Made by a program: the position numbers and the translations under genes. From Salinarchaeum sp. (GTDB taxonomy: Archaea; Halobacteriota; Halobacteria; Halobacteriales; SKNY01): DNA of 33,538 nucleotides. The notes beneath the pieces were generated by a model. It was not told the DNA's origin, made no database searches, and saw only the letters and a list, made by a program, of their open reading frames with translations. This document shows, piece after piece, positions 1-7,918 of the stretch. The DNA is taken from the NCBI GenBank assembly GCA_007123105.1, contig SKNY01000110.1:1-33538 (forward strand), read 5' to 3'. Each line of letters opens with the position of its first letter. Positions within the stretch are counted from its first letter, which is position 1.

Positions 1-1722
1 GCCTGGGGGTTGGGCGAGGCCGTCGTCTCCGGGACGGTCTCCCCGGACAATTACACGATCGATCCGGCAAGCGGGCAGGTGGTTGGCCGGACGATCGCGA
101 CGAAACAATCGAAACTCATCAGGGATCCGGAGACGGGGGAAAACCGCACCGTCGAGGTTTCACCGTCGAAACGAGATAGCCAGGTGCTTAAAACGGCGGA
201 GATGGACCGGCTGCTCGAACTTGGTCTCAAATCAGCCGACCATTACGGCTGTCCACAGGATATCGAATGGGCGATTGCGGAGGGAACGGTATACGTCCTC
301 CAATCGCGTCCGATCACGACCATCGAGGGTGATGGAGACGAGGAGCAACCGGCCGAGTGGGAGCCGTCGACCGCAACAAACCAGGTTATTCCGGCAAGTG
401 ACGAAGACGAAGCGGGAGTGCTCGTCTCCGGGTTGGGTGCCAGCCCCGGAACGAATACCGGTCCCGCCCGCATCGTAACCAAGCTCGACCACCTCGATCA
501 GGTTACCGACGGCGATATCCTTGTTACTGAGATGACGACCCCGGACATGGTGCCGGCCATGCAACGGGCCGTCGGGCTCGTGACCGACGAAGGCGGCATG
601 ACCTCACACGCCGCCATTGTCGCCCGGGAGCTCGGCATTCCAGCAGTTGTCGGGACCGGGTCGGGCACCGACGACCTCGAGGACGGCGAGCGGATCACGA
701 TCGATGGGGAGAAAGGAATCGTTGAGGAGGCAGACGAGCCGGCAGCCGACCGGCAACCAGCCGCAGAATCCTGGGAAAATACTGCGGTCGGGCGGGCAGG
801 GGAACCTCCCGACGGATCGGTTGGGCGGGTCAAGCCAATGACCGCGACGGAGGTCAAAGTGAACGTTTCCATCCCATCGGCTGCAGAGCGAGCGGCTGCC
901 ACCGGAGCGGACGGGGTCGGGCTGCTCCGTATCGAACACATGATCCTCTCGTTGGGGAAAACTCCCGAACGGTACATCGCGGTCGCCGGTGAGCGCGCGT
1001 ACCAGGATCAATTACTCTCGGGGATTCGTACGGTGGCAGATGCGTTCTACCCCCGACCAGTACGGGTGCGAACCCTCGACGCCCCGACCGACGAGTTCCG
1101 TGACATGGCGGGCGGCGAAGACGAACCGGATGAACACAACCCGATGCTCGGGTTCCGCGGGCTACGACGGTCGCTGGCGAAGCCGTCGGTGTTCACACAG
1201 GAATTGGCCACCGTTCGTCGTCTCTACGAGCTGGGGTACGACAATATCGAGGTGATGTTTCCGCTTGTAACCGATGCGTCCGATGTCGAGCGGGCCCGTT
1301 CAGTAATGGTCGATGCGGGGATCGACCCGGAGGTTCGCGACTGGGGTGTGATGATCGAAACACCTGCCAGCGCGCTGTTGATCAACGAGATCGCCGACAG
1401 GGGAATCGATTTCGTCTCCTTTGGGACCAACGATCTTACCCAGTATACACTCGCCGTCGATCGAAATAACGCCGCAGTGGCCGACCGGTTCGACGAGCTC
1501 CATCCGGCGGTCCTGAAACTCCTGACCGACACCATCAAGACGTGCCGTGAGCGAGGGATCGACACTAGCATCTGCGGCGAAGCGGCCTCGAATCCCCGAA
1601 TGGTCGACTACCTCATTCAGGCGGGAATTAGCTCATTGTCGCCCAATATCGATGCGGTACAGGACGTTCAGGATCGAGCCATGCGAGTGGAACAGCGGCT
1701 GTTGCTCGAATCTGTTCGGTGA
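1..1722 (+). CDS. ppsA: Phosphoenolpyruvate synthase, 5'-truncated by the window edge
   Basis: The frame is open from base 1, so the gene starts upstream; 573 residues are present and roughly 190 N-terminal residues are missing compared with the usual length near 760. PEP synthase makes phosphoenolpyruvate, AMP and phosphate from pyruvate, ATP and water, feeding gluconeogenesis in the cytoplasm. The first residues (AWGLGEAVVSG) are the end of the ATP-grasp-like nucleotide-binding domain, which closes near IEWAIAEG and VLQSRPITT. The swivelling phosphohistidine domain follows, with GGMTSHAAIVAREL; the phospho-accepting His is codon 607-609. The C-terminal PEP/pyruvate TIM barrel carries GVGLLRIEHM (about residue 304), FGTNDLTQYTL (about 475) and the catalytic Cys in SICGEAAS (codon 1573-1575). 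All key residues are present, so the visible part looks functional. Family identity is firm. The symbol is by homology. Confidence 0.93.
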   Translation, partial: AWGLGEAVVSGTVSPDNYTIDPASGQVVGRTIATKQSKLIRDPETGENRTVEVSPSKRDSQVLKTAEMDRLLELGLKSADHYGCPQDIEWAIAEGTVYVLQSRPITTIEGDGDEEQPAEWEPSTATNQVIPASDEDEAGVLVSGLGASPGTNTGPARIVTKLDHLDQVTDGDILVTEMTTPDMVPAMQRAVGLVTDEGGMTSHAAIVARELGIPAVVGTGSGTDDLEDGERITIDGEKGIVEEADEPAADRQPAAESWENTAVGRAGEPPDGSVGRVKPMTATEVKVNVSIPSAAERAAATGADGVGLLRIEHMILSLGKTPERYIAVAGERAYQDQLLSGIRTVADAFYPRPVRVRTLDAPTDEFRDMAGGEDEPDEHNPMLGFRGLRRSLAKPSVFTQELATVRRLYELGYDNIEVMFPLVTDASDVERARSVMVDAGIDPEVRDWGVMIETPASALLINEIADRGIDFVSFGTNDLTQYTLAVDRNNAAVADRFDELHPAVLKLLTDTIKTCRERGIDTSICGEAASNPRMVDYLIQAGISSLSPNIDAVQDVQDRAMRVEQRLLLESVR

Positions 1723-1854
1723 ACGCGTCTGGGTAGGACCATCCGAGTTGTCCGGCTTCCGCCGACAACGCTCGCCCGGTCATTCGGTGAGATGAATCGA
1801 TCACATGGGTCGGTCACCGACGCGGAAACGGCACTCTCGGTCGTTGCAGTAGGA

Positions 1855-1880
1855 GTGCCCGGAAATCGCGGTCGGTTCGT
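1855..1880 (-). pseudogene. Remnant of aldo/keto reductase C-terminus (26-nt exact repeat)
   Basis: These 26 bases are identical to 4684-4709, the last coding bases of the intact aldo/keto reductase. Read on the minus strand they encode EPTAISGH, the exact C-terminus of that protein, but the stop codon is lost. Matching stops at both edges, so only the tail survives. A 10-base direct repeat (ggttcgtcta) occurs at 1874-1883 and 1911-1920, which could mark a recombination junction. Confidence 0.6.
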
Positions 1881-1885
1881 CTAGA

Positions 1886-2010
1886 TCATGGTTGATGGTG
1901 TCCGGTCTCTGGTTCGTCTACATCATCTGGATCGTCATCCGCACAGCCGGCAATCTCGATGGAGTGCAGCGACGAGCTCTCGACGAGACAACCCGCGTTC
2001 CGTTTACAAG
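1886..2010 (-). pseudogene. Possible decayed N-terminus of a Tat solute-binding lipoprotein
   Basis: On the minus strand, one frame reads SRRELVAAL, like the twin-arginine region of the SBP paralogues in this window (for example TRRQQLVASS). After a frame change the sequence continues IAGCADDDPDDVDEPE, which resembles their lipobox and acidic linker (LAGCLGDDEE, SAGCLGGDEDPDD). It ends at a stop complementary to 1886-1888. Upstream is an in-frame stop and no start. I read this as the frameshifted, truncated leader of one more SBP copy. The match is short, so the call is tentative. Confidence 0.4.
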
Positions 2011-2057
2011 CCCAATGTCACGGAATGTCGTGTATGAAGCACGTTGGTAGCTCTTGA

Positions 2058-2077
2058 AATGGCTGATAACAGCCATT
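2058..2077. repeat. Perfect inverted repeat (8-bp stem, 4-nt loop)
   Basis: The arms AATGGCTG and CAGCCATT are separated by ATAA. It lies in the debris-filled spacer between ppsA and the convergent arylsulfotransferase-like gene. It could be a transcript-end hairpin or a scar of a mobile element. There is no T-run to favour a terminator. Confidence 0.45.
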
Positions 2078-2233
2078 ACATCGCACACGCTTCGTTCCCA
2101 GCACGACCGCGAGTGACAGCCACCTCGTTATCGAGCTCTAGATTTCCACGCCAATCAACGGGCACCATCTAGTCCTGTGTGATCGCGCAAGTGGGCCCGA
2201 CCCGCCTTTGTTGCGATCGACCGCTTGTCGGCC

Positions 2234-3319
2234 TCAGATCGCATCCAGGAGCGGCGCCACTTCCGCTTTCGTGTACCGTTGACACCGGTAAATCGATCCG
2301 CGATCGTGGGCGCTGCCGTACGGATTGACGAACGACCAGACGACGTCCCCGTCCGGAGTAACCTCGAACAAGTGGGCCTTCGAGCCCTCGCAGATCAGGG
2401 TGTTGCCGTTCGGCATCCGGCGCGCGCCGGAGATGTACGGGCTGAAAAAGGCCTCCTTTGGCGAACCGGTATACTCCCACACGATCTCCTCGGTGAGTGG
2501 ATTGAGTTCGATTACGCGGGACCAGCCCCGCTCTGTGCCGTTGTCGAAGATCAGTAGGTTCCCGTTCTCGAGTACGTGCGGGAGATGTTGACCGTCGAGG
2601 TCCCCGGGTCCCCATGCCCAGACGATCTCGCCGCTCGGATAGTCGATGACCCCGATCACGTTGACGCTCCGGTAGGAGAACACGAGATTCCCCGGCCGGA
2701 ATACCGGTCGATCGGTGGATTCACCCTCGCGCTCGAACGTCTCGTTCTCCGGAATCCGCTGGAGCGTGTTGTTGTGGGCCCAGTCGAACGGATACTCCTG
2801 TTCGATCCGCTCCCGGACGGCATTCCACGTATCCTCGCCCAACTGGGCCTCCAGCTCCGCTAGGTGCTGCTCGCCGTGCCATTCCCAGTGGAGGTTCTTC
2901 TCGTGGTCGATCTCGATGACGTACGGGTGGCGGGTGAGTTCCGGCCCCACCGCTGGGGCCACGTGATCGGTGATCGTGTGCAAAAACAAATGGCCGTTCG
3001 GCGCGATGAAGAAGTCGTGGTCGATTCGGCACTGATATTCCCAGACCACGTTGCCCGCCGGATCCAGTTCGCGGAGTCCAGCCTCTTCGATCTTGGACCG
3101 ATCACGGGTCGGATACACCAGGTTTCCATTCGATAGTAACTGAGCGTGTGATTGGAGGGCGGTCTCCACGCTCCACTGGTGGACCGGCCGGCCGTCGATG
3201 TCGATCAGGTAGATCGTTCCCGTTTGTCCCGTCGGCGGCGGATCACACGATTCAGCGAACAATGTGTAGCCACCGAACGCACGTTCGGCATCGTACCAGG
3301 CAAGCGGTGGTGTGGCCAT
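2234..3319 (-). CDS. Arylsulfotransferase (ASST)-like beta-propeller protein
   Basis: 361 residues starting at the ATG complementary to 3317-3319 (MATPPLAWYDAERAF). A longer open frame reaches 3427, but its extra residues are not acidic and look non-coding. The protein has repeated blades with the pattern NGN(L/T)L plus DPAGNVVWEY, PSGEIVWAW, EEIVWEY and DGDVVWSF, typical of ASST-like propellers. Classical ASST enzymes transfer sulfate between phenolic compounds in the periplasm through a catalytic His. Several His residues lie in suitable loops (QSHAQLL, DHDFFIAPNGH, GQHLPHVLENGN), but I cannot say which would be catalytic. There is no signal peptide, so it is probably cytoplasmic. It is flanked on both sides by aldo/keto reductase fragments. 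Whether it is a real sulfotransferase or only shares the fold is unknown. Confidence 0.8.
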   Translation of the reverse strand: MATPPLAWYDAERAFGGYTLFAESCDPPPTGQTGTIYLIDIDGRPVHQWSVETALQSHAQLLSNGNLVYPTRDRSKIEEAGLRELDPAGNVVWEYQCRIDHDFFIAPNGHLFLHTITDHVAPAVGPELTRHPYVIEIDHEKNLHWEWHGEQHLAELEAQLGEDTWNAVRERIEQEYPFDWAHNNTLQRIPENETFEREGESTDRPVFRPGNLVFSYRSVNVIGVIDYPSGEIVWAWGPGDLDGQHLPHVLENGNLLIFDNGTERGWSRVIELNPLTEEIVWEYTGSPKEAFFSPYISGARRMPNGNTLICEGSKAHLFEVTPDGDVVWSFVNPYGSAHDRGSIYRCQRYTKAEVAPLLDAI

Positions 3320-3820
3320 GGGCCGGTATCTCGGCGGTCGAATATGAAGGTGGGCACGATTTGTGCACTGATTGGTGCGCGACTGAACTTGATACGCGGC
3401 CACACGGATGATCGAGTTCGGTGCCACCGAACAGCTGGGGTTGCTGGGTAACCGTCACGTTCCCGATGGTAAACGGCATCCGCAGGGGCGTCCGCGATGA
3501 TTCGATCCACGGTCCCGATCGAGCGTGATACGGACGCGCTCGAGACCGCACGCTCGAAACCGGTATCTGCTGGACCCCGAGGCGCCGGCGTCGAGCGTCG
3601 CAAAGAGCTCGTGATCGGATCGCAATGCCCGGAAGGTATCGTACGCACGAATCCGAGCGGAGGACGTCCACCGCGGCGACAGCGTCTTCTGCATGTTCGA
3701 TCGACTGTAGCTCGCGCGGTTCATCGATCACGTGTATCGATACTTGCGGTCACAAGCGGACGACTCGTTGGATGCTCCTTCGGTGACGACTCACGACGTA
3801 CGGTGTCAGGGGATCGAGGA
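3320..3820. other. Gene-free spacer with an aldo/keto reductase fragment
   Basis: 501 nt without an intact gene. Overlapping open frames on both strands are rich in Arg and Ser and lack haloarchaeal acidic composition, so I treat them as non-coding. The one recognisable piece is the aldo/keto reductase remnant at 3633-3713. The rest, about 3320-3632 and 3714-3820, shows nothing identifiable. Confidence 0.6.
3633..3713 (-). pseudogene. Remnant of aldo/keto reductase near the C-terminus
   Basis: The minus strand encodes LQSIEHAEDAVAAVDVLRSD followed by SCVRYL. This aligns with MRSIDQLEDAVAAVDVSLSS then SDLEYL in the intact reductase ending at 4678. At DNA level about two thirds of 48 compared bases match, with many differences at third codon positions, as expected for a once-coding paralogue. 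Homology stops on both sides and no start or catalytic part is present. The fragment comes from just before the tail sequence preserved at 1855-1880, so the two may be pieces of one old gene split by the arylsulfotransferase-like gene, or of two separate copies. Confidence 0.65.
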
Positions 3821-4615
3821 TCACTCGCCGAGGCCAGACAGTTCCCAGTGGGCGAGGATCCGTTCGGTGGTCTGGAACTCCGCTGGCACCGTGATGGGTA
3901 GCTGGACCGTCACCGTATGGTCGGCCATCGACGTGGTCGGGAGAGCGTACGTGGCCTCGAGCTCGCCGCTGTGGTCGAGACGTACCCCGTCGACCTCGCC
4001 CGAAGCGAACCGGTCGGTAAAGACGACGTCATCGGTTACGGTGATCATTTCGTGGTCGTCGTACCCCGGGTGGGAGAGCGGTTGGACGTCCCCCGGCGCG
4101 ATGGCGACGAGTGCTCCAAATGGGGAATCGTTCGGGTACTCGATGGTGATCTTCCGCCGACTGATGTTCGTGAGCCGGAGGTTCAGTCCGTTTTCGTCCC
4201 GTACGGCCGCGAGCTCGACTGGTGGGTCCCACTCCTCGGGGAGCGAAGAAAAGTAATCGCGCACGAGCACCGACGGGCGGAACCGGATTCCGCCGTACGA
4301 GACGGTGGCACGGTGGAGATCGTCGGCAAGTAGTGCCGGGGAGTCCCACGTCGAATACGACGGGCCGACGATTGCAGTGGCCAGTTCACGGACGACCGCG
4401 GCCGACTGCTCGAGGAGGTCGACCGCAGGCGAGTCCTCGTCGGCCATTCCGCGATCCGCCAATATCCGATACGTCGGAGGTCGGCCATCGTACTGGGTCA
4501 CGTCGGTGACGGTGACTGGTTTGCCGGCCGGGTTGCCGTCCATCGCGAACCGCCCCGTACAGCCCGCACCGAAAACGGTTGCCCCAGCGAGCCCGACGAG
4601 TTGCCGGCGATGCAT
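3821..4615 (-). CDS. Tat-exported lipoprotein of unknown function
   Basis: 264 residues. The N-terminus MHRRQLVGLAGATVFGAGC has twin arginines, a short hydrophobic stretch and a lipobox with Cys at residue 19, so the protein is probably exported folded and lipid-anchored on the outside of the membrane. I do not recognise the mature part. It has a first half around YRILADRGMADEDSPAVDLL and ATVSYGGIRFRPSVLVRDYF. The second half (LRLTNISRRKITIEY, then EATYALPTTSMADHTVTVQL) looks like beta-strands of an immunoglobulin-like domain. It is followed at 62 nt by the aldo/keto reductase start region on the upstream side (same strand), so co-transcription with the reductase is possible but unproven. There are no obvious defects. 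Confidence 0.78.
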   Translation of the reverse strand: MHRRQLVGLAGATVFGAGCTGRFAMDGNPAGKPVTVTDVTQYDGRPPTYRILADRGMADEDSPAVDLLEQSAAVVRELATAIVGPSYSTWDSPALLADDLHRATVSYGGIRFRPSVLVRDYFSSLPEEWDPPVELAAVRDENGLNLRLTNISRRKITIEYPNDSPFGALVAIAPGDVQPLSHPGYDDHEMITVTDDVVFTDRFASGEVDGVRLDHSGELEATYALPTTSMADHTVTVQLPITVPAEFQTTERILAHWELSGLGE

Positions 4616-4677
4616 GTGCCCACGTCGCCGTCGATCCGAGGTAACCGTTCTGGAGTGTACTACCGGCGTTTGACCCT

Positions 4678-5652
4678 CTAGCTGTGCCCGGAAATCGCGG
4701 TCGGTTCGTACGGTTCGGCGAGGTACTCGAGATCCGACGACGAGAGCGACACGTCGACCGCCGCGACTGCGTCTTCAAGCTGATCGATCGACCGCATCCC
4801 CACGATTGGCGCGTCGACGGCCTCCTGGTGCAGGTGCCATGCAATCGCGAGTTGGGCCATCGAGATGTCCTTGTCTGCGGCAAGTTGTTCGGCCCGGTCG
4901 ACGATCTCCGCCCCGCCGTTGGCGAGGTAGGTCTGCACGCGGTCTGAATCTTTGATCTGGCGGCCACGCTCGGTGGCCTCGAGCTCGTCTCGCGGTCGAG
5001 CGAGCACGCCCCGGGCAAGCGGACTCCAAGGAATGACGCCGATCCCCTTCTTCTCGCACAAGGGTACCATCTCGCGTTCCTCCTCGCGATAGACCATGTT
5101 GTAGTGATTTTGCATGGAAATGAACCGTTCGAGGCCAAGTCGGTCGCTGGTGTGGAGCGCCTCGGCAAACTGGTAGGCCCACATCGAGCTCGCGCCGATG
5201 TATCGGACCTGATTTCGCCGGACAGCGTCATCCAAGGTCGCGAGCGTCTCGGCGATCGGCGTATCGTCATCCCAGCGGTGGATTTGGTAGAGATCGATCG
5301 TCTCCATTCCCAACCGATCTAGGCTGTGAGCGAGCTCTTGTTCGATTGCTTTCCGAGAGAGGCCAGCGGCGTTCGGATTATCGCCGTCCATCGACCCGTG
5401 GACCTTGGTTGCGACCACGGCCCAGTCACGATTGTGATCGGCCAGGGCCGCCCCGAGGATCTCTTCGCTTTGGCCGTCGCTGTAGATGTTGGCCGTATCA
5501 AAGAAGTTGATGCCGAGCTCGATTGCCCGATCGACGAACGCGGCGGCGGCATCGTCATCGAGCTTCGTCGGATCGTTCCGGCCGAACCGACCACAGCCTA
5601 CACAGATCCGACTGACGGTCAACCCCGTCTCGCCGAGCGTGGTATACTCCAT
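4678..5652 (-). CDS. Aldo/keto reductase
   Basis: 324 residues from the ATG complementary to 5650-5652 (MEYTTLGETGLTVSRICVGC). The frame is open further upstream, but that extension runs antisense into the next lipoprotein gene and is rejected. All four catalytic residues of the family are visible: Asp52 and Tyr57 in FFDTANIYSDG, Lys83 in VVATKVHG and His125 in LYQIHRWDDD. The C-terminal half has the usual GVIPWSPLARG and an NADP-binding region near APIVGMRSIDQL. The enzyme should reduce or oxidise a carbonyl or sugar substrate with NAD(P)H in the cytoplasm; the substrate cannot be told. It is divergent from SBP1, sharing a 150-nt spacer with repeats. Two decayed pieces of a close paralogue lie at 3633-3713 and 1855-1880. 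Confidence 0.92.
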   Translation of the reverse strand: MEYTTLGETGLTVSRICVGCGRFGRNDPTKLDDDAAAAFVDRAIELGINFFDTANIYSDGQSEEILGAALADHNRDWAVVATKVHGSMDGDNPNAAGLSRKAIEQELAHSLDRLGMETIDLYQIHRWDDDTPIAETLATLDDAVRRNQVRYIGASSMWAYQFAEALHTSDRLGLERFISMQNHYNMVYREEEREMVPLCEKKGIGVIPWSPLARGVLARPRDELEATERGRQIKDSDRVQTYLANGGAEIVDRAEQLAADKDISMAQLAIAWHLHQEAVDAPIVGMRSIDQLEDAVAAVDVSLSSSDLEYLAEPYEPTAISGHS

Positions 5653-5703
5653 AGCCACTGCAACGTCGACCCACACCAAAAGCCATCCCCTCGAACGATT
5701 TAC

Positions 5704-5722
5704 CCACTCTATTGTTGAGTGG
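5704..5722. promoter_or_regulatory. Inverted repeat in the divergent AKR/SBP1 spacer, candidate operator
   Basis: The arms CCACTC and GAGTGG flank TATTGTT. The core CACTCTATTGT (5705-5715) occurs again at 5789-5799, just before the SBP1 start, where it sits inside CACACTCTATTGTG with outer CACA/TGTG arms. Two copies bracketing the SBP1 TATA box fit a regulator that controls SBP1 and perhaps the reductase. No regulator gene is in the window. Confidence 0.45.
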
Positions 5723-5760
5723 ATACCATCGCAAGTGATCGTATGTGAATCCTTAACCAA

Positions 5761-5767
5761 TATATAA
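5761..5767 (+). promoter_or_regulatory. TATA box of SBP1
   Basis: TATATAA in a locally AT-rich stretch, preceded by ccttaaccaa as a possible BRE. It ends 35 nt before the SBP1 ATG, which gives a start site close to the start codon and so a very short or absent leader, as is common in haloarchaea. Confidence 0.6.
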
Positions 5768-5788
5768 CAATATTTCCTATTGATTACA

Positions 5789-5799
5789 CACTCTATTGT
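5789..5799 (+). repeat. Second copy of CACTCTATTGT
   Basis: An exact 11-nt direct repeat of 5705-5715, spaced 84 bp apart. This copy lies between the TATA box and the ATG of SBP1, a position where a bound repressor would block transcription initiation. Confidence 0.45.
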
Positions 5800-5802
5800 G
5801 CT

Positions 5803-7782
5803 ATGACTCGGCATGAGAGTGGTTCGAATCGTCTGACGCGACGTCAGCAGATCGGCGGGACCGGCGCGGTGTTGCTCGGGTTCTCCGCCGGCTGTCTCGG
5901 GGGCGACGAAGACCCCGACGACATCGACAACGCCGACCTTGCAGATGACGCAGACGACGTCGACGGTCCTTCCGACGATGCCGACGTGACCGAGGACTAC
6001 GAACTCCACGACGTCAAGGCCCACTGGATGTATCACGGCGACCTGCCGCTCGACGCCCAGCACAACTTCTACGCCGAGGGCGGCGGCATTTCGGATAACG
6101 CCTGGTCGCTGACGCGGAACTACGAGATGGTCGTCCAGTCCGTGTATGACATGGAAATCCACGGGCTGCAGGTCGAGGATTGGACTTACGAACCCGGCGT
6201 GCTCGAGTTCACCTTCCACGACGATTTCTACTGGTGGAGCGGCGATCGTGTCGAGGCCGACGACTACCTCATGCAACTCGAGTTCGAGGACTTCTACTGG
6301 GGCGGGGACGATTTCGACCTTCACGAATCGATCGTGTCAGCCGAGCGGGTAGACGACCTCACCGTTCGACTCGCCCTGGGCGACTCCTGGCACGAGGCCT
6401 GGGCGTTCGAGGAGACGATTCTCGACACCAATCTCGGTCACAGCCGGACTTACTATGAACCGTGGCTCGAAGAATTTGAGGACGCACCGGATCTCGATGC
6501 GGTCGAAGACATCCGAGCTGACATCGAGAACGATCAGATCACCGATGACGAGATGCTCGTGCATACGAACAATTCGTTGTACGAATTCCGCTACGACGGG
6601 TCGATCGGTGGCGTCGAGGAGGAACACTACGATCTCGAGTTAGTCCCCGAGAAAAATGGAAACGTCCGTCATTTCGCAAACCCCGACAATCACGACCACT
6701 TGCCGGACGTTAAATATCACCGACTCGAGTTGCGTGCCCACCGCGATGAACGCCACGGTCCCGAACAGGAACTATTCCGTCAACAGGAGATTCCGGTCGC
6801 AGAGGGAATTGAATTCCCGGACGTCGTCGTCGAGGCCCAAGAGGGCGAGCTTCCCTTCGAGACCGAAATCCTGCAATATCGCGCGCGAACCGACGACGAG
6901 GGTGGGATTAGTTTTAATCACCTCACACCTCCGAGCGATGACCCGCGCTTTCGGCGCGCCATCGCCTACCTGACGGACAACACGACGTGGGAGATGAACC
7001 CCGAGTCGTTCCCCGTCGAGTATTACCATCCGTATCTCTCCGACGAGGAACTTTACGATTGGACGAGCGAGGAAGTGATCGACGCGTTCACCGACTACCA
7101 CTACGATGAAGTCGCCGTCGACGAGGCAGAAGCCGAACTCGAGGCAGGCGGTTACGAGCGCGACGCCGACGGCAACTGGTTGTTCAAGGAGGACGGAGAA
7201 GAAGGCGAGGCCGGCGAGCCCATGGATTTCGACGTGTACACCCACGAATGGATGAGATACGTCCCGGATCTCGGGAGCGACTGGATCGCAGACCTCGAGG
7301 ATTTCGGTATCAGCACGACCTGGTTCGCCGAGTGGCACGACGATGGCGACTGGACGTTCTTCTACGGCTACACCGGAGGCGTCCGCCCCGACTACGCCTT
7401 CAACGCGATCTTCCGGGAAGAGCTGGGCTGGGAATGGTCTCGTCGGGTGTACGAAGTCCCGAGTACGATTCTCGCACCGCCATTCCTCGAGACCGCAGAA
7501 GCTGGGGCGTCGATGGACGACTGGGAGGTGTACGATGTCGGTGCAATGACCGATCGATTGCCGGTCACGACCGACGAGGACACCCACCAGGATCTCAGCG
7601 ACCAGCTTGCGTGGGTCGTCAACCAGACGGTTAATCACTTCAGCACGGCGACGCCGATCCGTCATCAAGTCACCAACGCCGAGCGGTGGCACTGGCCGGC
7701 GATCGAGGACGCCCCCGAACGGTGGCGCGACGAAGTGACGCGGGTTGGCGCTCGCGTGTTGCAGTACGCTGGCGAAGACTAA
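5803..7782 (+). CDS. Family-5-like solute-binding lipoprotein, copy 1 (SBP1)
   Basis: 659 residues. The leader LTRRQQIGGTGAVLLGFSAGC carries twin arginines and a lipobox (Cys31), followed by a tether of about 35 residues rich in Asp. The mature part resembles extracellular solute-binding proteins of ABC transporter family 5 (oligopeptide/sugar type): HDDFYWWSGDRVEADDYL matches the family's W-x-G-x-PVTA-D-D region, RFRRAIAYLTDNTTW its RxA-x-AYAID region, and EAELEAGGYERDADGNWLF its substrate-lobe helix. It should bind a solute outside the cell while anchored to the membrane. No permease or ATPase gene lies within the window. It is divergent from the aldo/keto reductase and 136 nt before the same-strand SBP2, with which it shares long identical stretches such as APPFLETAEAGASMDDWE, so the two are a recent tandem duplication. 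The ligand is unknown. Confidence 0.85.
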   Translation: MTRHESGSNRLTRRQQIGGTGAVLLGFSAGCLGGDEDPDDIDNADLADDADDVDGPSDDADVTEDYELHDVKAHWMYHGDLPLDAQHNFYAEGGGISDNAWSLTRNYEMVVQSVYDMEIHGLQVEDWTYEPGVLEFTFHDDFYWWSGDRVEADDYLMQLEFEDFYWGGDDFDLHESIVSAERVDDLTVRLALGDSWHEAWAFEETILDTNLGHSRTYYEPWLEEFEDAPDLDAVEDIRADIENDQITDDEMLVHTNNSLYEFRYDGSIGGVEEEHYDLELVPEKNGNVRHFANPDNHDHLPDVKYHRLELRAHRDERHGPEQELFRQQEIPVAEGIEFPDVVVEAQEGELPFETEILQYRARTDDEGGISFNHLTPPSDDPRFRRAIAYLTDNTTWEMNPESFPVEYYHPYLSDEELYDWTSEEVIDAFTDYHYDEVAVDEAEAELEAGGYERDADGNWLFKEDGEEGEAGEPMDFDVYTHEWMRYVPDLGSDWIADLEDFGISTTWFAEWHDDGDWTFFYGYTGGVRPDYAFNAIFREELGWEWSRRVYEVPSTILAPPFLETAEAGASMDDWEVYDVGAMTDRLPVTTDEDTHQDLSDQLAWVVNQTVNHFSTATPIRHQVTNAERWHWPAIEDAPERWRDEVTRVGARVLQYAGED

Positions 7783-7887
7783 TTGGGTCGCTCGCGGTTG
7801 CGGGACGATATTGAGGGTTTCTCTCTCACGGTCCTTTTGAGTTATATGAACCATTAACTATAATAATCATAACAGAAATATTGGGGA

Positions 7888-7894
7888 TTTAAAT
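7888..7894 (+). promoter_or_regulatory. TATA box of SBP2
   Basis: TTTAAAT in an AT-rich stretch ends 24 nt before the SBP2 ATG. This spacing predicts transcription starting at or within a base or two of the ATG. SBP2 therefore has its own promoter and is not only read through from SBP1. Confidence 0.6.
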
Positions 7895-7918
7895 GATGGT
7901 AGTGAGTTATCTCATCAC

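Larger units (their letters stand above)
1723..2233. other. Gene-free spacer with gene debris
   Basis: This 511-nt spacer has no convincing intact gene on either strand. Three things can be seen. There is a 26-nt exact copy of the 3' end of the aldo/keto reductase gene (1855-1880), a possible decayed twin-arginine lipoprotein leader on the minus strand (about 1886-2010), and a perfect 8-bp hairpin (2058-2077). Stretches 1723-1854 and 2078-2233 show nothing I can identify. Confidence 0.6.

Noticed and set aside
5653-6324. A 224-residue N-terminal extension of the aldo/keto reductase on the minus strand
   Set aside because: It runs antisense to SBP1, has no homology, and the ATG at 5652 gives the standard family start. 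Its repeated HSTIE phrases only reflect the DNA repeat CACTCTATTGT.
6337-7854. Long minus-strand open frames rich in Val, Asp and Arg opposite SBP1, SBP2, SBP3 and SBP4
   Set aside because: They are frame shadows of highly biased acidic genes. None has a start context or known motif.
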